Notes: a model not told the origin generated them from the sequence alone. A stretch of DNA of 64,000 nucleotides from Rhizobium tropici CIAT 899 (GCF_000330885.1 NC_020059.1:3089001-3153000), one strand, 5' to 3'. Positions 26,456 through 35,785 are shown, counted from the first letter of the stretch. Made by a program: numbers and translations.

Positions 26456-28090
26456 ATGACGATGACCAGTCTTTCACGGCGCGCCGCCCTTGCAACCGGC
26501 AACGCGCTTGGCCTTGTTTTGCTCTGTTCCACCGCCGGTGCTGCTGACGTAAGCCCGGCACCGAATACCGCGACCCCCATCAAGCATCTCGTCGTGATCT
26601 TCCAGGAAAACGTCTCCTTCGACCATTATTTCGCGACCTATCCCAAGGCTGCAAATGTCGATGGCGAACCGGCGTTCAAGGCGGCCGACAACACGCCGAC
26701 GGATATCAACACGCTTACTAATGCCGGCCTTCTCGACAACAACCCGAACAAGACCAACACGGCAAACGGCGCCGATGCCGCAGCCCCTTTCCGGCTCGAC
26801 CGCACGCAGGCGGCAACCCAGTCGCAGAACCATGGCTATACCGCCGAACAGGCCGCCTACAACAACTTCGCCATGGACCTTTTCCCGGCCAATACCGGCC
26901 GTGGCACCAAGGGTGCTGCCGGTGCCTTCGGCACCAAGGGGCAGGTCATGGGCTATTATGACGGCAACACCGTCACCGCCCTCTGGAATTATGCCCAGCA
27001 TTACGCGCTGAACGACAATTCCTTCTCCACCAATTTCGGCCCCTCGACCCCCGGCGCGCTGAACCTGATTTCCGGCCAAACCAACGGCGCCATCCTGCCG
27101 CCCGGCTATACGCTGGAAAGCGATGGCACCTATTCGAAGGGGCGCATCGTGCCCGACGGCAATGGCGGCTGGACTGCAATCAGCGACTTCGATCCCACCG
27201 GCGATGTCTGCTCGGTCGGCCAGACGGCCCTGATGTATGGTAAGAATATCGGCGACATGCTGAACGAGCACAAGATCACCTGGGGCTTCTTCGAAGGCGG
27301 CTTCGACCTCTCGCTGACCAACCCCGACGGCACGACCGGCTGCAAGCGCGCGACTACGTCGACAGTCACCAAGGTCAACTACGCCGACTACATTCCGCAT
27401 CACCAGCCGTTCCAATATTATGCTTCGACCGCCAACCCGACGCATGCGCGCCCGTCTTCCATGGCGGCGATCGGCACGACGGATGCGGCAAACCATCAAT
27501 ACGACATGACCGACTTCTATGCGGCTCTGAAGAACGGCAATATGCCGACGATCAGCTTCCTGAAGGCGCCCGCCTATCAGGATGGCCATGCCGGATATTC
27601 CGACCCGCTCGATGAGCAGGAATTCGTCACACAGGTGGTCAACACCGTGCAGAATTCGCCGGATTGGAAGGACACCGCGATCATCCTTCTCTACGACGAT
27701 TCCGACGGCTGGTATGACCATGCCCATGCTGTCGTCAATCCGTCGAAAATCCCCGTCAAAGGCTATGACGTGCTGAGCGGCGACAGCTGCTCGACCGGTA
27801 CCCCGATGCCTGGCGTCAACGGCCAGCCGGCGCAGGGACGCTGCGGCTATGGCACCCGCCAGCCGCTGCTGGTCATCTCGCCCTACGCCAAGGTCAACTT
27901 CGTCGATCACACGCTGACGGACCAAACCTCCGTCATGCGCTTCATCGAAGACAACTGGATGGCCGGCGCCCGCCTCGGCGGCGGCTCCTTCGATGTGCTC
28001 TCGGGCCCGCTGAACAATATGTTCGACTGGTCCAAGGGTGACGCGCCGAAACTGACCCTCGATCCGAAGACCGGCAATCTGGCATCGTAA
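26456..28090 (+). CDS. Phospholipase C-type phosphoesterase, exported
   Basis: This protein of about 544 residues belongs to the PF04185 phosphoesterase family (phospholipase C/acid phosphatase). A twin-arginine-like signal (LSRRAALATGNALGLVLLC...AGA) covers residues 5-30. The catalytic start HLVVIFQENVSFDHYFATYP carries the metal-binding glutamate-asparagine. PTISFLKAPAYQDGHAGYSDPLDEQ and IILLYDDSDGWYDH supply the downstream ligands. It cleaves phosphate esters or phospholipids outside the cytoplasm. Two ATGs six bases apart (26456, 26462) share one AGAGGA ribosome site, and the second has the better spacing. The peroxidase gene starts 19 bases after its stop. Confidence 0.9.
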   Translation: MTMTSLSRRAALATGNALGLVLLCSTAGAADVSPAPNTATPIKHLVVIFQENVSFDHYFATYPKAANVDGEPAFKAADNTPTDINTLTNAGLLDNNPNKTNTANGADAAAPFRLDRTQAATQSQNHGYTAEQAAYNNFAMDLFPANTGRGTKGAAGAFGTKGQVMGYYDGNTVTALWNYAQHYALNDNSFSTNFGPSTPGALNLISGQTNGAILPPGYTLESDGTYSKGRIVPDGNGGWTAISDFDPTGDVCSVGQTALMYGKNIGDMLNEHKITWGFFEGGFDLSLTNPDGTTGCKRATTSTVTKVNYADYIPHHQPFQYYASTANPTHARPSSMAAIGTTDAANHQYDMTDFYAALKNGNMPTISFLKAPAYQDGHAGYSDPLDEQEFVTQVVNTVQNSPDWKDTAIILLYDDSDGWYDHAHAVVNPSKIPVKGYDVLSGDSCSTGTPMPGVNGQPAQGRCGYGTRQPLLVISPYAKVNFVDHTLTDQTSVMRFIEDNWMAGARLGGGSFDVLSGPLNNMFDWSKGDAPKLTLDPKTGNLAS

Positions 28091-28109
28091 AACCATAAGG
28101 GAGACGGAA

Positions 28110-29486
28110 ATGCCCCTGACCTACCGCCGTCTCCTGCCGCTCCTCGCACTCGCGGGCCTGTCGCTCACGGGTGCGGCTGTCGGCATGGCAAGCGAACCGG
28201 CGACCAGTGCTTCGGCGACCGACGACTATGACGACCAGGCGCCGCTCAGCGCGGTGGCGCAGCTCGGCAAAAAGCTGTTCTTCGATCCCTCGCTCTCGGG
28301 CGGCGGCCAGATGTCTTGCGCCACGTGCCATGATCCGGCCAACCACTATGCGCCGGCCAACGGTCTTGCCGTGCAGCTCGGCGGCTTGCACCTTGACCAG
28401 CCCGGCATCCGCGCCGTGCCCAGCCTCGCCTACAAGATGTCGACCCCATCCTTCTCGATCGGCGAGGAAAGTGCTGCCGACGAAGCTGCGGAAGCCTCGC
28501 CGATGACGGAGGCCTCCGGCGTGGCTCTGGCCAATGCCCCCGCCGTCACCAGTCCGCTGACGGCACAGGCCGTCGTCAAGGCCGATGCAGCAGCGGCCAA
28601 TCTCGTGCCGCAGGGCGGCATGTTCTGGGATGGACGTGTCGATTCGCTGGAAGAACAAGCCCTGCAGCCGATGATCTCGCCCTTCGAAATGGCGAATGCC
28701 GATGTGGCCACCGTCTATACCAAGGTGACGAAGGGATACGGCAAGGATATTTCGGCGCTCTTCGGCGACAATATCCTCAACGATCAGGACATGACGATCT
28801 CCGAGATCGGCTTCGCGCTTGCCCGCTACCAGATCGAGGATCGCTCCTTCCACCCATATACGAGCAAATACGATTATTATCTGCGCGGCAAGGCAGTCCT
28901 GACGGATGCGGAAGCGCGGGGTCTGAAGCTCTTCGACGATGCGAACAAGGGCAATTGTGCCTCCTGTCATCTCGACAAGATGACCGGCGATGGGCAGATG
29001 CCTAACTTCACCGATTTCGAATTCGAGGCGCTCGGCGCACCGCGCAATCCGACGATTCCGGCCAATGCCGATGCGCATTATTTCGACACCGGCATTTGCG
29101 GCCCGTTGCGCAGCGACGCCTATTCCGCCCAACAGCAGAATTGCGGGCTGTTCAAGACGCCGACGCTGCGCAATGTCGCTACCCGCCACGTTTTCTTCCA
29201 CAATGGCGTCTACCGCACACTGGAGGATGTCACCCGCTTCTACGTCAAGCGCGATACCAATCCGGAGGAGATCTATCCGAAGGATGCGAGCGGCAAGGTG
29301 CTGAAATATGATGATCTGCCGGCGCAGTATCGGGCAAATATCGATGTCAGCGACGCGCCGATGAACCGCAAGCCCGGCGATGCCCCTGCCCTGAACGATG
29401 CCGAGATCGCCGATATCGTCGCCTTCCTGAAAACGCTGACGGATGGATACGACCCGACGAAGGACAACGTGAAGGCAGCCAAATAA
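28110..29486 (+). CDS. Di-heme cytochrome c peroxidase
   Basis: This 458-residue periplasmic protein has a signal peptide (about 1-27) and two heme-binding CxxCH motifs, SCATCHDP near residue 70 and NCASCHLDK near residue 286, with the MauG/bacterial cytochrome c peroxidase organisation (FFDPSLSGGGQMSC and TPTLRNVATRHVFFHNGVY). It reduces hydrogen peroxide with electrons from small cytochromes, or oxidises another partner as MauG does. An insertion of about 60 alanine-rich residues between the first heme and QGGMFWDGRVDSLEEQ is longer than I expect. It is co-transcribed with the phosphoesterase. Confidence 0.9.
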   Translation: MPLTYRRLLPLLALAGLSLTGAAVGMASEPATSASATDDYDDQAPLSAVAQLGKKLFFDPSLSGGGQMSCATCHDPANHYAPANGLAVQLGGLHLDQPGIRAVPSLAYKMSTPSFSIGEESAADEAAEASPMTEASGVALANAPAVTSPLTAQAVVKADAAAANLVPQGGMFWDGRVDSLEEQALQPMISPFEMANADVATVYTKVTKGYGKDISALFGDNILNDQDMTISEIGFALARYQIEDRSFHPYTSKYDYYLRGKAVLTDAEARGLKLFDDANKGNCASCHLDKMTGDGQMPNFTDFEFEALGAPRNPTIPANADAHYFDTGICGPLRSDAYSAQQQNCGLFKTPTLRNVATRHVFFHNGVYRTLEDVTRFYVKRDTNPEEIYPKDASGKVLKYDDLPAQYRANIDVSDAPMNRKPGDAPALNDAEIADIVAFLKTLTDGYDPTKDNVKAAK

Positions 29487-29487
29487 A

Positions 29488-29517
29488 AAGGCCTCCGTCC
29501 GGACGGGCGGAAGCCTT
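29488..29517. terminator. Bidirectional terminator between peroxidase and GNAT genes
   Basis: A stem formed by AAGGCCTCCGTCC (from 29488) and GGACGGGCGGAAGCCTT, with two small mismatches, lies between two convergent genes. AAAAA precedes it on the plus strand and gives a T run for the minus-strand gene. Confidence 0.6.
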
Positions 29518-29543
29518 ATGATACTTCGGGATCTTCGGGCGCT

Positions 29544-30134
29544 TTACGCAGCCTTTGCTATCGGCGGCTGGGCCAGTTTGCGGCCGCTGGCGACGATCAT
29601 GCCGGCGGCACTATCGAGCCAGCCCTCCTTGAGCTCGAGAGCCAGGAAACGATCGCGCTGAAACGGACCCGGCATGACAAGATGGCGCGTCTTTGCGGCA
29701 AAGAAGCCGAAGCGCTCGTAGTAAGGCGCATCGCCGACGAGCAGGATCGCGCCATGACCGCGCTTCTTGGCTTCCAGGATGGCGGCGCGCATCAGCGCCG
29801 AGCCGATGCCCTTGCCTTCATAGGCGGGATCGATCGCCAACGGACCGAGCAGCAGCGCATCGACCGGACGCGTCTCGCGATCGACGCCGGCTTCGACGTT
29901 CCAGAGGCGAACCGTGCCGATAACATGGCCGGCGCGATCACGCGCGACCAGTGCCAAGCCCTCAGCCGGAACGCGGCCCTGGCGCAGCTTTTCGGACGAC
30001 TTCTTGCGGCGGTCGGGACCCATGGCGCGATCCAGCAGGTTTTCGCGCGCAACGACATCGCCTGCATTTTCCAGGTCGAGAGTGAATGTGGACGGCGCAA
30101 AGAATGCGCGGACAGAATCAAGAACAGCGGCCAT
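29544..30134 (-). CDS. GNAT-family N-acetyltransferase
   Basis: This 196-residue protein has the acetyl-CoA-binding GNAT core: LGPLAIDPAYEGKGIGSALMRAAILEAKKRGHGAILLVGDAPYYERFGF contains the R/Q-x-x-G-x-G/A pyrophosphate loop (YEGKGIG) and the YERFGF strand. It resembles the YhbS-type acetyltransferases, whose substrates are mostly unknown. It is monocistronic and convergent with the peroxidase gene. Confidence 0.87.
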   Translation of the reverse strand: MAAVLDSVRAFFAPSTFTLDLENAGDVVARENLLDRAMGPDRRKKSSEKLRQGRVPAEGLALVARDRAGHVIGTVRLWNVEAGVDRETRPVDALLLGPLAIDPAYEGKGIGSALMRAAILEAKKRGHGAILLVGDAPYYERFGFFAAKTRHLVMPGPFQRDRFLALELKEGWLDSAAGMIVASGRKLAQPPIAKAA

Positions 30135-30247
30135 CTCGGCCTCCCGTGCCCAATACCGTTATCAGCGGTGGTGACGAACTATTGTGAGGGTGCCGCCCCG
30201 GCTGGCTACGGGGGCAGCTTTGTCGAACTTCAGATCCTGAGGGGACC

Positions 30248-31381
30248 TTAGATGATGTAGGCCTTCAGCGGATCGAAGCCGTTGAACGCCACAGCCGAGT
30301 AGGTCGTGGTGTAGGCGCCGGTGCCTTCGATCAGGACCTCGTCGCCGATGGTGAGCGACACCGGCAGCGGATAGAGGTTCTTCTCATAGAGCACGTCGGC
30401 CGAATCGCAGGTCGGGCCGGCGATCACGCATGGCTCCATCTCGTCGCCGTCGCGCGTCGTGCGGATCGGATAGCGGATCGCTTCGTCCATGGTTTCGGCC
30501 AGACCGCCGAACTTGCCGATGTCGAGGAAGACCCAGCGAGCGGCGTCGTTGTCCGACTTCTTGGAAATCAGGACGACTTCAGCCTTGATCACGCCGGCAT
30601 TGCCGACCATGCCGCGGCCCGGCTCGATGATCGTGTGCGGGATCTGGTTGCCGAAATGGGCGCGCAGAGATGCAAAGATCGCCTTGCCATAGGCCTCCGC
30701 CGACGGAACGTCGCGCAGGTACTTGGTCGGGAAACCACCGCCCATGTTGACCATCTGCAGGTGGATGCCCTGCTTGGCGAGCGAGACGAAGACGCGCTTG
30801 GCATCGGCAAGGGCATCGTCCCAGGCGTCGACCTTGGTCATCTGCGAGCCGACATGGAAAGACACGCCGTAGGATTCCAGACCCAGCTGATGCGCGTAGA
30901 CGAGAACGTCGACGGCCATCTGCGGGACGCAGCCGAACTTGCGCGACAGCGGCCATTCAGCGCCTTCGCCATCCGTCAGGACGCGGCAGAACACGCGGGC
31001 GCCGGGCGCGGCACGCGAAATCTTCTCGACTTCCTCATGGCTGTCGACGGCGAAAAGGTTGATACCGAGCGCATGCGCACGGGCGATATCGCGCTCCTTC
31101 TTGATGGTGTTGCCGTAGGAGATACGCTGAGCGGTCGCGCCGGCATCGAGCGCCATTTCGATTTCGGCGACGGACGCGCAATCGAAGTTGGAGCCGAGGC
31201 TTGCGAGCAGGCGCAGCACTTCCGGAGCCGGGTTGGCCTTGACGGCATAGTAGATGGCGCTGTCCGGCATGGCATGACGGAAGGCGTGAAAATTGTCGCG
31301 GACGACATCGAGATCGACCACCAGGCAAGGACCGTCCGGACGTCGGGTAGCGAGGAAATCGCGAATACGTTGCGTGGTCAT
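30248..31381 (-). CDS. Ornithine/lysine decarboxylase, alanine-racemase fold
   Basis: This 377-residue PLP enzyme decarboxylates ornithine (and probably lysine) to putrescine or cadaverine, the first step of polyamine synthesis in rhizobia. The PLP lysine is K48 in YYAVKANP. HVGSQ, the phosphate-binding EPGRGMVG and the dimer-site cysteine in GPTCDSADVL are all present, so it should be active. It has the eukaryotic-type fold (group IV), common in alphaproteobacteria. A leader of roughly 400 bases upstream probably regulates it. The LysR gene is divergent. Confidence 0.94.
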   Translation of the reverse strand: MTTQRIRDFLATRRPDGPCLVVDLDVVRDNFHAFRHAMPDSAIYYAVKANPAPEVLRLLASLGSNFDCASVAEIEMALDAGATAQRISYGNTIKKERDIARAHALGINLFAVDSHEEVEKISRAAPGARVFCRVLTDGEGAEWPLSRKFGCVPQMAVDVLVYAHQLGLESYGVSFHVGSQMTKVDAWDDALADAKRVFVSLAKQGIHLQMVNMGGGFPTKYLRDVPSAEAYGKAIFASLRAHFGNQIPHTIIEPGRGMVGNAGVIKAEVVLISKKSDNDAARWVFLDIGKFGGLAETMDEAIRYPIRTTRDGDEMEPCVIAGPTCDSADVLYEKNLYPLPVSLTIGDEVLIEGTGAYTTTYSAVAFNGFDPLKAYII

Positions 31382-31800
31382 GTCAATTCCCTTTCAATTC
31401 CAAAGGCTCCGGGGAAAACCCAGAGGACAAAGGGCGACGCTCACTCGCTCAGGAACCAGCCGGTGGAGACCCCGGTACCGTGCAAATGCGCGAAGCGCGG
31501 ATGATGAACGAGTGCCGCAAGCGGCGCTAATTCGCTTTGTCTGCCATGGATTGGAGGGAATATCCCAACCGCACTTCCGGCAATGAAGGTGTGCCTCTTC
31601 AGTATCCCCGGCTGATGGAAAGCCGGGAGAGAACAAAAAGGCCCGCACCGTCGTTGCTTCAGATGTCCTCGCATTTTTCGGTTGGCCGAAATAGCGACTG
31701 GAGGGGTTAGTTCCAGGTACCTTACCGATTTTCTCACCACATCGAGGATCGGCGGACACCCACGGGCACGTGCGACTTTGGGCTGATCGGGAAATAGGAA
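31382..31800 (-). promoter_or_regulatory. Long 5' leader of odc, candidate speF-type RNA
   Basis: About 500 bases separate the odc ATG from the divergent LysR gene, far more than elsewhere here. Alphaproteobacterial odc genes are known to carry the conserved speF leader RNA (Corbino and colleagues; an Rfam family), so it is expected here. A GC-rich hairpin (CCCGGCT/AGCCGGG) is at 31608-31626 and others are possible. Two overlapping minus-strand reading frames cross the leader (31441-31740 and 31394-31819); the first ends 60 bases before odc and could be a leader peptide. The exact limits are not known to me. Confidence 0.5.
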
Positions 31801-31909
31801 TATTCGCCGTAATAATCAAGAAATTTTTTCAGCCATACCCGAAAAAAATAATTGAACAAATCAAAGCATTTTGTTCAACATCCGGAAACAGTTAGCGGGA
31901 GGCTTCACC

Positions 31910-32803
31910 ATGGACACTTTGACCCGGATTCGCGCCTTTATCGACGTGGTCGAAGCCGAAGGATTTTCAGCGGCTGCGCGCAAGACCGGCCGCTCCAAGG
32001 CACTGCTGTCGAAATATGTTCGCGAACTGGAAGACGAGCTGGGCGCGCTGCTCTTGAACCGCACCACGCGTCAGTTCTCCATGACGGAGGCCGGCCATAC
32101 CTATTATCGCACCGCCTCCGATATCCTGAAGGAGATCGACAATCTCGCCGACCTCGTGCGCGAGAACAATCAGCAGCTCAAAGGGCGGCTGCGTGTTTCC
32201 GTGCCGCGCACATTCGTCGACGCCGATGTTGGACAGTCGCTGATCGATTTTGCCAAGGAGAATCCCGATCTCTCGCTGGAGATCGCCGCCGACGACCGTT
32301 TCGTCGATCTGATCGAGGAAGGCTTCGATGTCGCCGTGCGCATCACCAAGCTTGAAGACTCCGGCATGATCGCCCGCAAGATCTCCGATTTCCGTGTTCA
32401 TCTCTGCGCAACCGAGGCATTTCTTCAGCGCTATCCAACGCTCGAACATCCGACCGATCTCGCGCGCATTCCCTTCATCATCGATACCAACACCCGCTCG
32501 CAGGGCAATATCCGCTTCGTGGATGCCGACAGCACCACGTTCAACGTCGCCATCAATGGCACGCTCGAGGTCAACAGCCCGCATGCGACGCTGCGCGCGG
32601 CTCTCGCCGATCTCGGCGTCGCCATCGTCCCGGATTTCATCGGCCGCAAGGCGATCGAAAGCGGCCAGCTGCTGACGCTGTTCAACGACTATCTGCCAAC
32701 CGATCGCGGCATCTATGCCGTCTATCCACATCGCCGCTATCTCCCGGCAAAGGTGCGTATCTTTGTGGACTACTTGCACAACTGGTTCCGCAAGAACGGC
32801 TGA
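31910..32803 (+). CDS. LysR-family transcriptional regulator
   Basis: This 297-residue regulator has an N-terminal winged helix (MDTLTRIRAFIDVVEAEGFSAAARKTGRSKALLSKYVRELEDELG) and a LysR effector-binding domain to the end. The ATG at 31910 is preferred because GGGAGG lies eight bases upstream; a longer frame from 31871 lacks this. It diverges from odc, but the long leader between them makes the target uncertain. The sequence is most like the LysR group that controls quinone- or drug-related genes; no ligand is inferred. Confidence 0.88.
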   Translation: MDTLTRIRAFIDVVEAEGFSAAARKTGRSKALLSKYVRELEDELGALLLNRTTRQFSMTEAGHTYYRTASDILKEIDNLADLVRENNQQLKGRLRVSVPRTFVDADVGQSLIDFAKENPDLSLEIAADDRFVDLIEEGFDVAVRITKLEDSGMIARKISDFRVHLCATEAFLQRYPTLEHPTDLARIPFIIDTNTRSQGNIRFVDADSTTFNVAINGTLEVNSPHATLRAALADLGVAIVPDFIGRKAIESGQLLTLFNDYLPTDRGIYAVYPHRRYLPAKVRIFVDYLHNWFRKNG

Positions 32804-32869
32804 ACGGGCAAGGTTGTCGGGCCGGTCCCAATTCCGTCTCATTTTCTGACCAGAAAACGAAGTGAATCA

Positions 32870-33553
32870 ATGCTCGCGAAACCCATCGGACGCATGAGAA
32901 AATCCACGACCGCCTATGCTGTTGCCCTCACCGGCGGCCTATTGCTTGCGCCGGCCGCAGCATCGGCGCATCCGCATATTTTCGTGGAAGCCCGTCTGGA
33001 AGTGCTGGCCGGCGCGGATGGCAATGTGCAGGAACTGCGCAACGTCTGGCGGTTCGACGAAGTGTTCTCCTCCTCCGTCCTCATGGATTTCGACAAGAAC
33101 ACCAATCTGAAACTCGATCCCGACGAGCTGAAGGAAGTCGGCAAGACGGTGCGCGAGTCTCTGGCGGACTACGATTATTATGCGAACCTGACGCTCAACG
33201 GCAAAGTGATCAAGGTGAACAAGCCCGATGTCATCAATGTCGACTTCCGCGATGGCCAGCTCCTGATGTTCTTCGCCGTCAAGCCGGCCGAGCCGATGCC
33301 GCTCGCCAAGGGCAACAAGCTGAGCTTCGGCATTTACGACCCGACGCTCTATACCTCCATCGATTTCCCGAGCGACAATGAACTGGTGACCGAGGGCGAT
33401 GCCTTCAAAAGCTGCACGCATAAGGTTGTCCGGCCCAATCCGGATGAAGTCATTGCCGAGAACAAGTCCACCTTGACGGATGCCTTCTTCAACGATCCGA
33501 CGGGAACGACCATGTCGAAGCTCTTTGCAACGCGGATAGATGTGCAATGCTGA
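32870..33553 (+). CDS. DUF1007 family periplasmic protein
   Basis: This protein of about 227 residues (or 219 from the ATG at 32894) has a signal peptide ending in AAASA and a mature start HPHIFVEARLEV. DUF1007 proteins are exported, begin with a metal-friendly His-x-His, and are usually encoded next to NicO-type nickel/cobalt transporters, as here. They may pass metal to or from the transporter, but the role is not proven. It overlaps the transporter gene by seven bases, so the two are co-translated. Confidence 0.85.
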   Translation: MLAKPIGRMRKSTTAYAVALTGGLLLAPAAASAHPHIFVEARLEVLAGADGNVQELRNVWRFDEVFSSSVLMDFDKNTNLKLDPDELKEVGKTVRESLADYDYYANLTLNGKVIKVNKPDVINVDFRDGQLLMFFAVKPAEPMPLAKGNKLSFGIYDPTLYTSIDFPSDNELVTEGDAFKSCTHKVVRPNPDEVIAENKSTLTDAFFNDPTGTTMSKLFATRIDVQC

Positions 33554-34659
33554 TTTCGCGACCAGGAAAGCTCGTTCCGGCTGTAATGCTCGCGCTTCTC
33601 GCGGCTGCCGGCCTTGCCCATGCCGCCGGCTCGCCGCTCGGCATTGGCACCGCCGAGCCGAGCTTCCAGCCGATGGGCGGACCGCTGGCGCCGATCTTCC
33701 TCTATGTGAACTATGAGCAGCAGGCCTTCTATCGCGCGCTCACCAAATCCATCGAAGCCATGCGCCAGGACCCCTGGCAGCTCTGGACGCTGATCGGTCT
33801 CTCCTTTGCCTATGGCATCTTCCATGCCGCCGGCCCCGGCCACGGCAAGGCGGTGATTTCTTCCTACATGGTCGCCAATGAGATCGAGCTGAAACGCGGC
33901 ATCGGGATTTCCTTCGTCTCCGCGCTCATTCAGGGGCTCGTTGCCGTCCTCGTCGTCGGCGCCGCCTACTTCGTCCTGCGCGGTTCCGGCATCACCATGA
34001 CGATGGCGACCAACGCCATGGAGATCACCAGTTTCGTCATGGTCATCCTGTTTGGCAGCTGGCTCTTGTTCCGCAAGCTGCGGGCGATGATGCAGAGCCG
34101 GGCGCAGCGTCAGGACATGCAGCTTGCTATGTCGGCCGGCCCAATCAGCCTCTCGCTGTTCGAGGGAGCCGCAACGGGCACGGATTCGGCAAGAGGTTTT
34201 GTTCGCAGCAGCGCCGCCGTGCCCGCTGCCAGCGGCTATCAATGCTATGATCCCGCCCATACGACCGGTGACGGCGCTTACTGCGAGACCTGCGGCCACG
34301 CCCATCTTCCCGATCCGAAGATGCTGTCGAACGAAAAGTTCAGCGCTCGCGAAGCCTGGTCCGCGATCGCCGCAGTCGGCCTGCGCCCCTGCTCGGGCGC
34401 ACTGCTGGTCATGACCTTTTCGATGCTGAACGGGCTCTATCTCGGCGGGCTGCTATCGGTCCTCGCCATGTCCATCGGCACGGCGCTCACCGTCTCGCTG
34501 CTCGCCATCATCGCCGTCTTCGCGAAAGGCACCGCCGTCCGTGTCACCGGCAAGGGCTCGAGACTTTCGGCTTGGGTGAGCAACGGCATCGAAATCCTCG
34601 GCGCGCTGCTCGTCATCGGCACAGGCGTCATCCTGCTCGGCGCCTCGCTGCAGAATTGA
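33547..34659 (+). CDS. NicO-family nickel/cobalt transporter
   Basis: This 370-residue membrane protein belongs to the NicO/RcnA-like family. The family histidine signature is FHAAGPGHGKAVISSY near residue 95, and GLRPCSGALLVMTFSMLNGLY near residue 280 is the second conserved block. About six or seven membrane helices are visible. The cytoplasmic loop at roughly 185-260 is long and carries a Cys/His cluster (YQCYDPAHTT, YCETCGHAH), a likely metal-binding site. Direction of transport (uptake or export) cannot be told from sequence. Confidence 0.9.
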   Translation: MLISRPGKLVPAVMLALLAAAGLAHAAGSPLGIGTAEPSFQPMGGPLAPIFLYVNYEQQAFYRALTKSIEAMRQDPWQLWTLIGLSFAYGIFHAAGPGHGKAVISSYMVANEIELKRGIGISFVSALIQGLVAVLVVGAAYFVLRGSGITMTMATNAMEITSFVMVILFGSWLLFRKLRAMMQSRAQRQDMQLAMSAGPISLSLFEGAATGTDSARGFVRSSAAVPAASGYQCYDPAHTTGDGAYCETCGHAHLPDPKMLSNEKFSAREAWSAIAAVGLRPCSGALLVMTFSMLNGLYLGGLLSVLAMSIGTALTVSLLAIIAVFAKGTAVRVTGKGSRLSAWVSNGIEILGALLVIGTGVILLGASLQN

Positions 34660-34697
34660 GCGATTTTCGAGAGTTCGGGAGAGCCTTACGTTAGAGT

Positions 34698-34922
34698 TTA
34701 CGGCCTATTGCGACGCTGGTAGCGCGCCCGCATCCAGAACACAAAGAAGAAGGCCAGGATGACGAGCACGCCGAAACCCGTGCCGAGCCATGGCGAGATC
34801 GAGCCGAGCCAGACGATGACATTCGGCATCAGGTAAAGCACGGCTGTCGCGACCAACAGAATAACGCCGGCTGCAATTGCCGCCGAGCGGGTTTCGCTTT
34901 TCTTGTCCGTCAATGTAGCCAT
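34698..34922 (-). CDS. Small two-helix membrane protein
   Basis: This 74-residue protein has a charged N-terminus, two hydrophobic helices (about 14-33 and 44-64) and a basic C-terminal tail (RARYQRRNRP), so both ends probably face the cytoplasm. I do not recognise a family. It is convergent with the NicO gene. Confidence 0.65.
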   Translation of the reverse strand: MATLTDKKSETRSAAIAAGVILLVATAVLYLMPNVIVWLGSISPWLGTGFGVLVILAFFFVFWMRARYQRRNRP

Positions 34923-34994
34923 CCTTGACGCCCTGACATGAGTTCCGGCGAAGGCTTAGGCCAGCTGCCGATCAAAGGCAACCGGCCCTGTCAG

Positions 34995-35708
34995 TCAGAG
35001 CTGAACTTTGGCGCCCGCAACCGTCGCTTCGATATGATCGACCAGGGCGTCGGCTAGGCCGAGCCTTCCAGCCAGCAGATCGAGATAACCGCGCTCGGCC
35101 CGCGAATCCGGCTCGATCGCCAGTCGCGACGCGGTATAGACCTGCACGCCCTGCTCTTCCGTCTTCGCCGAGGCGACGATGGCGTCGAGATCGACGGGAT
35201 TGGCAAGTTCGCGCTGGAAGAAGGCTTCCGCCTCGGCTCCGACACCGGCCTCCTGCACTTTGCCGAGGATGCGCTGGCGTTCGGAATCGTCGATATGGCC
35301 ATCGGCGCGGGCGGCGGCGATCATGGCACGCACCAGGGAAAGCGCAAAATCATTGCTGGCAATCGCCGGCGACGTGCTGAAACCGGAATCTGACGGCGGC
35401 GGCAGGAACTGCGGCTCGGCCTGCGGGGCCGATTGCGGCGCCGGCTGCGGCTGATTGCCATCGCGATAATTCTTGTAGGCTTGATAGCCGAGGCCTGCGA
35501 TGGCGGCGAGACCGCCAAGCGTCAGCGCATTGCCCGCGATCTGACGCCCGGTCTTCGTTCCCAACAGCACCCCGGCAATCGCGCTGGTCGCCATGGGATT
35601 GTCCCTGGCGAGGTTGATGGCCTGGGTGGCCCTGTCTTTCACGGTTCCTTGCACGCCTGGAACCTGCGATCCCAGAAATTGGTCAAGAAGCTTGCGGGCG
35701 TCGATCAT
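34995..35708 (-). CDS. DUF533 / TerB-like protein
   Basis: This protein of about 237 residues starts at the ATG at 35708 (MIDARKLLDQFLG). A hydrophobic glycine-rich segment (about 50-75) may anchor it to the membrane. A proline- and glutamine-rich linker (80-100) is followed by an alpha-helical TerB-like domain (LVRAMIAAARADGHIDDSERQRIL...) with the D-G-H-I-D pattern seen in tellurite-resistance TerB domains. DUF533 proteins have this architecture and no settled role. A longer frame to 35771 exists but has no ribosome site. Confidence 0.8.
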   Translation of the reverse strand: MIDARKLLDQFLGSQVPGVQGTVKDRATQAINLARDNPMATSAIAGVLLGTKTGRQIAGNALTLGGLAAIAGLGYQAYKNYRDGNQPQPAPQSAPQAEPQFLPPPSDSGFSTSPAIASNDFALSLVRAMIAAARADGHIDDSERQRILGKVQEAGVGAEAEAFFQRELANPVDLDAIVASAKTEEQGVQVYTASRLAIEPDSRAERGYLDLLAGRLGLADALVDHIEATVAGAKVQL

Positions 35709-35785
35709 ATGGATGGTCCTCCGTCCTTGTGATGGTGAAGGGGAGATAGGAAGCGCAACCGCAAATACCAATCCACATCATGCAA

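Noticed and set aside
26474..28096. A 540-codon minus-strand frame opposite the phosphoesterase
   Set aside because: Arginine/valine-rich shadow without motifs; the plus-strand gene has a signal peptide and active-site residues.
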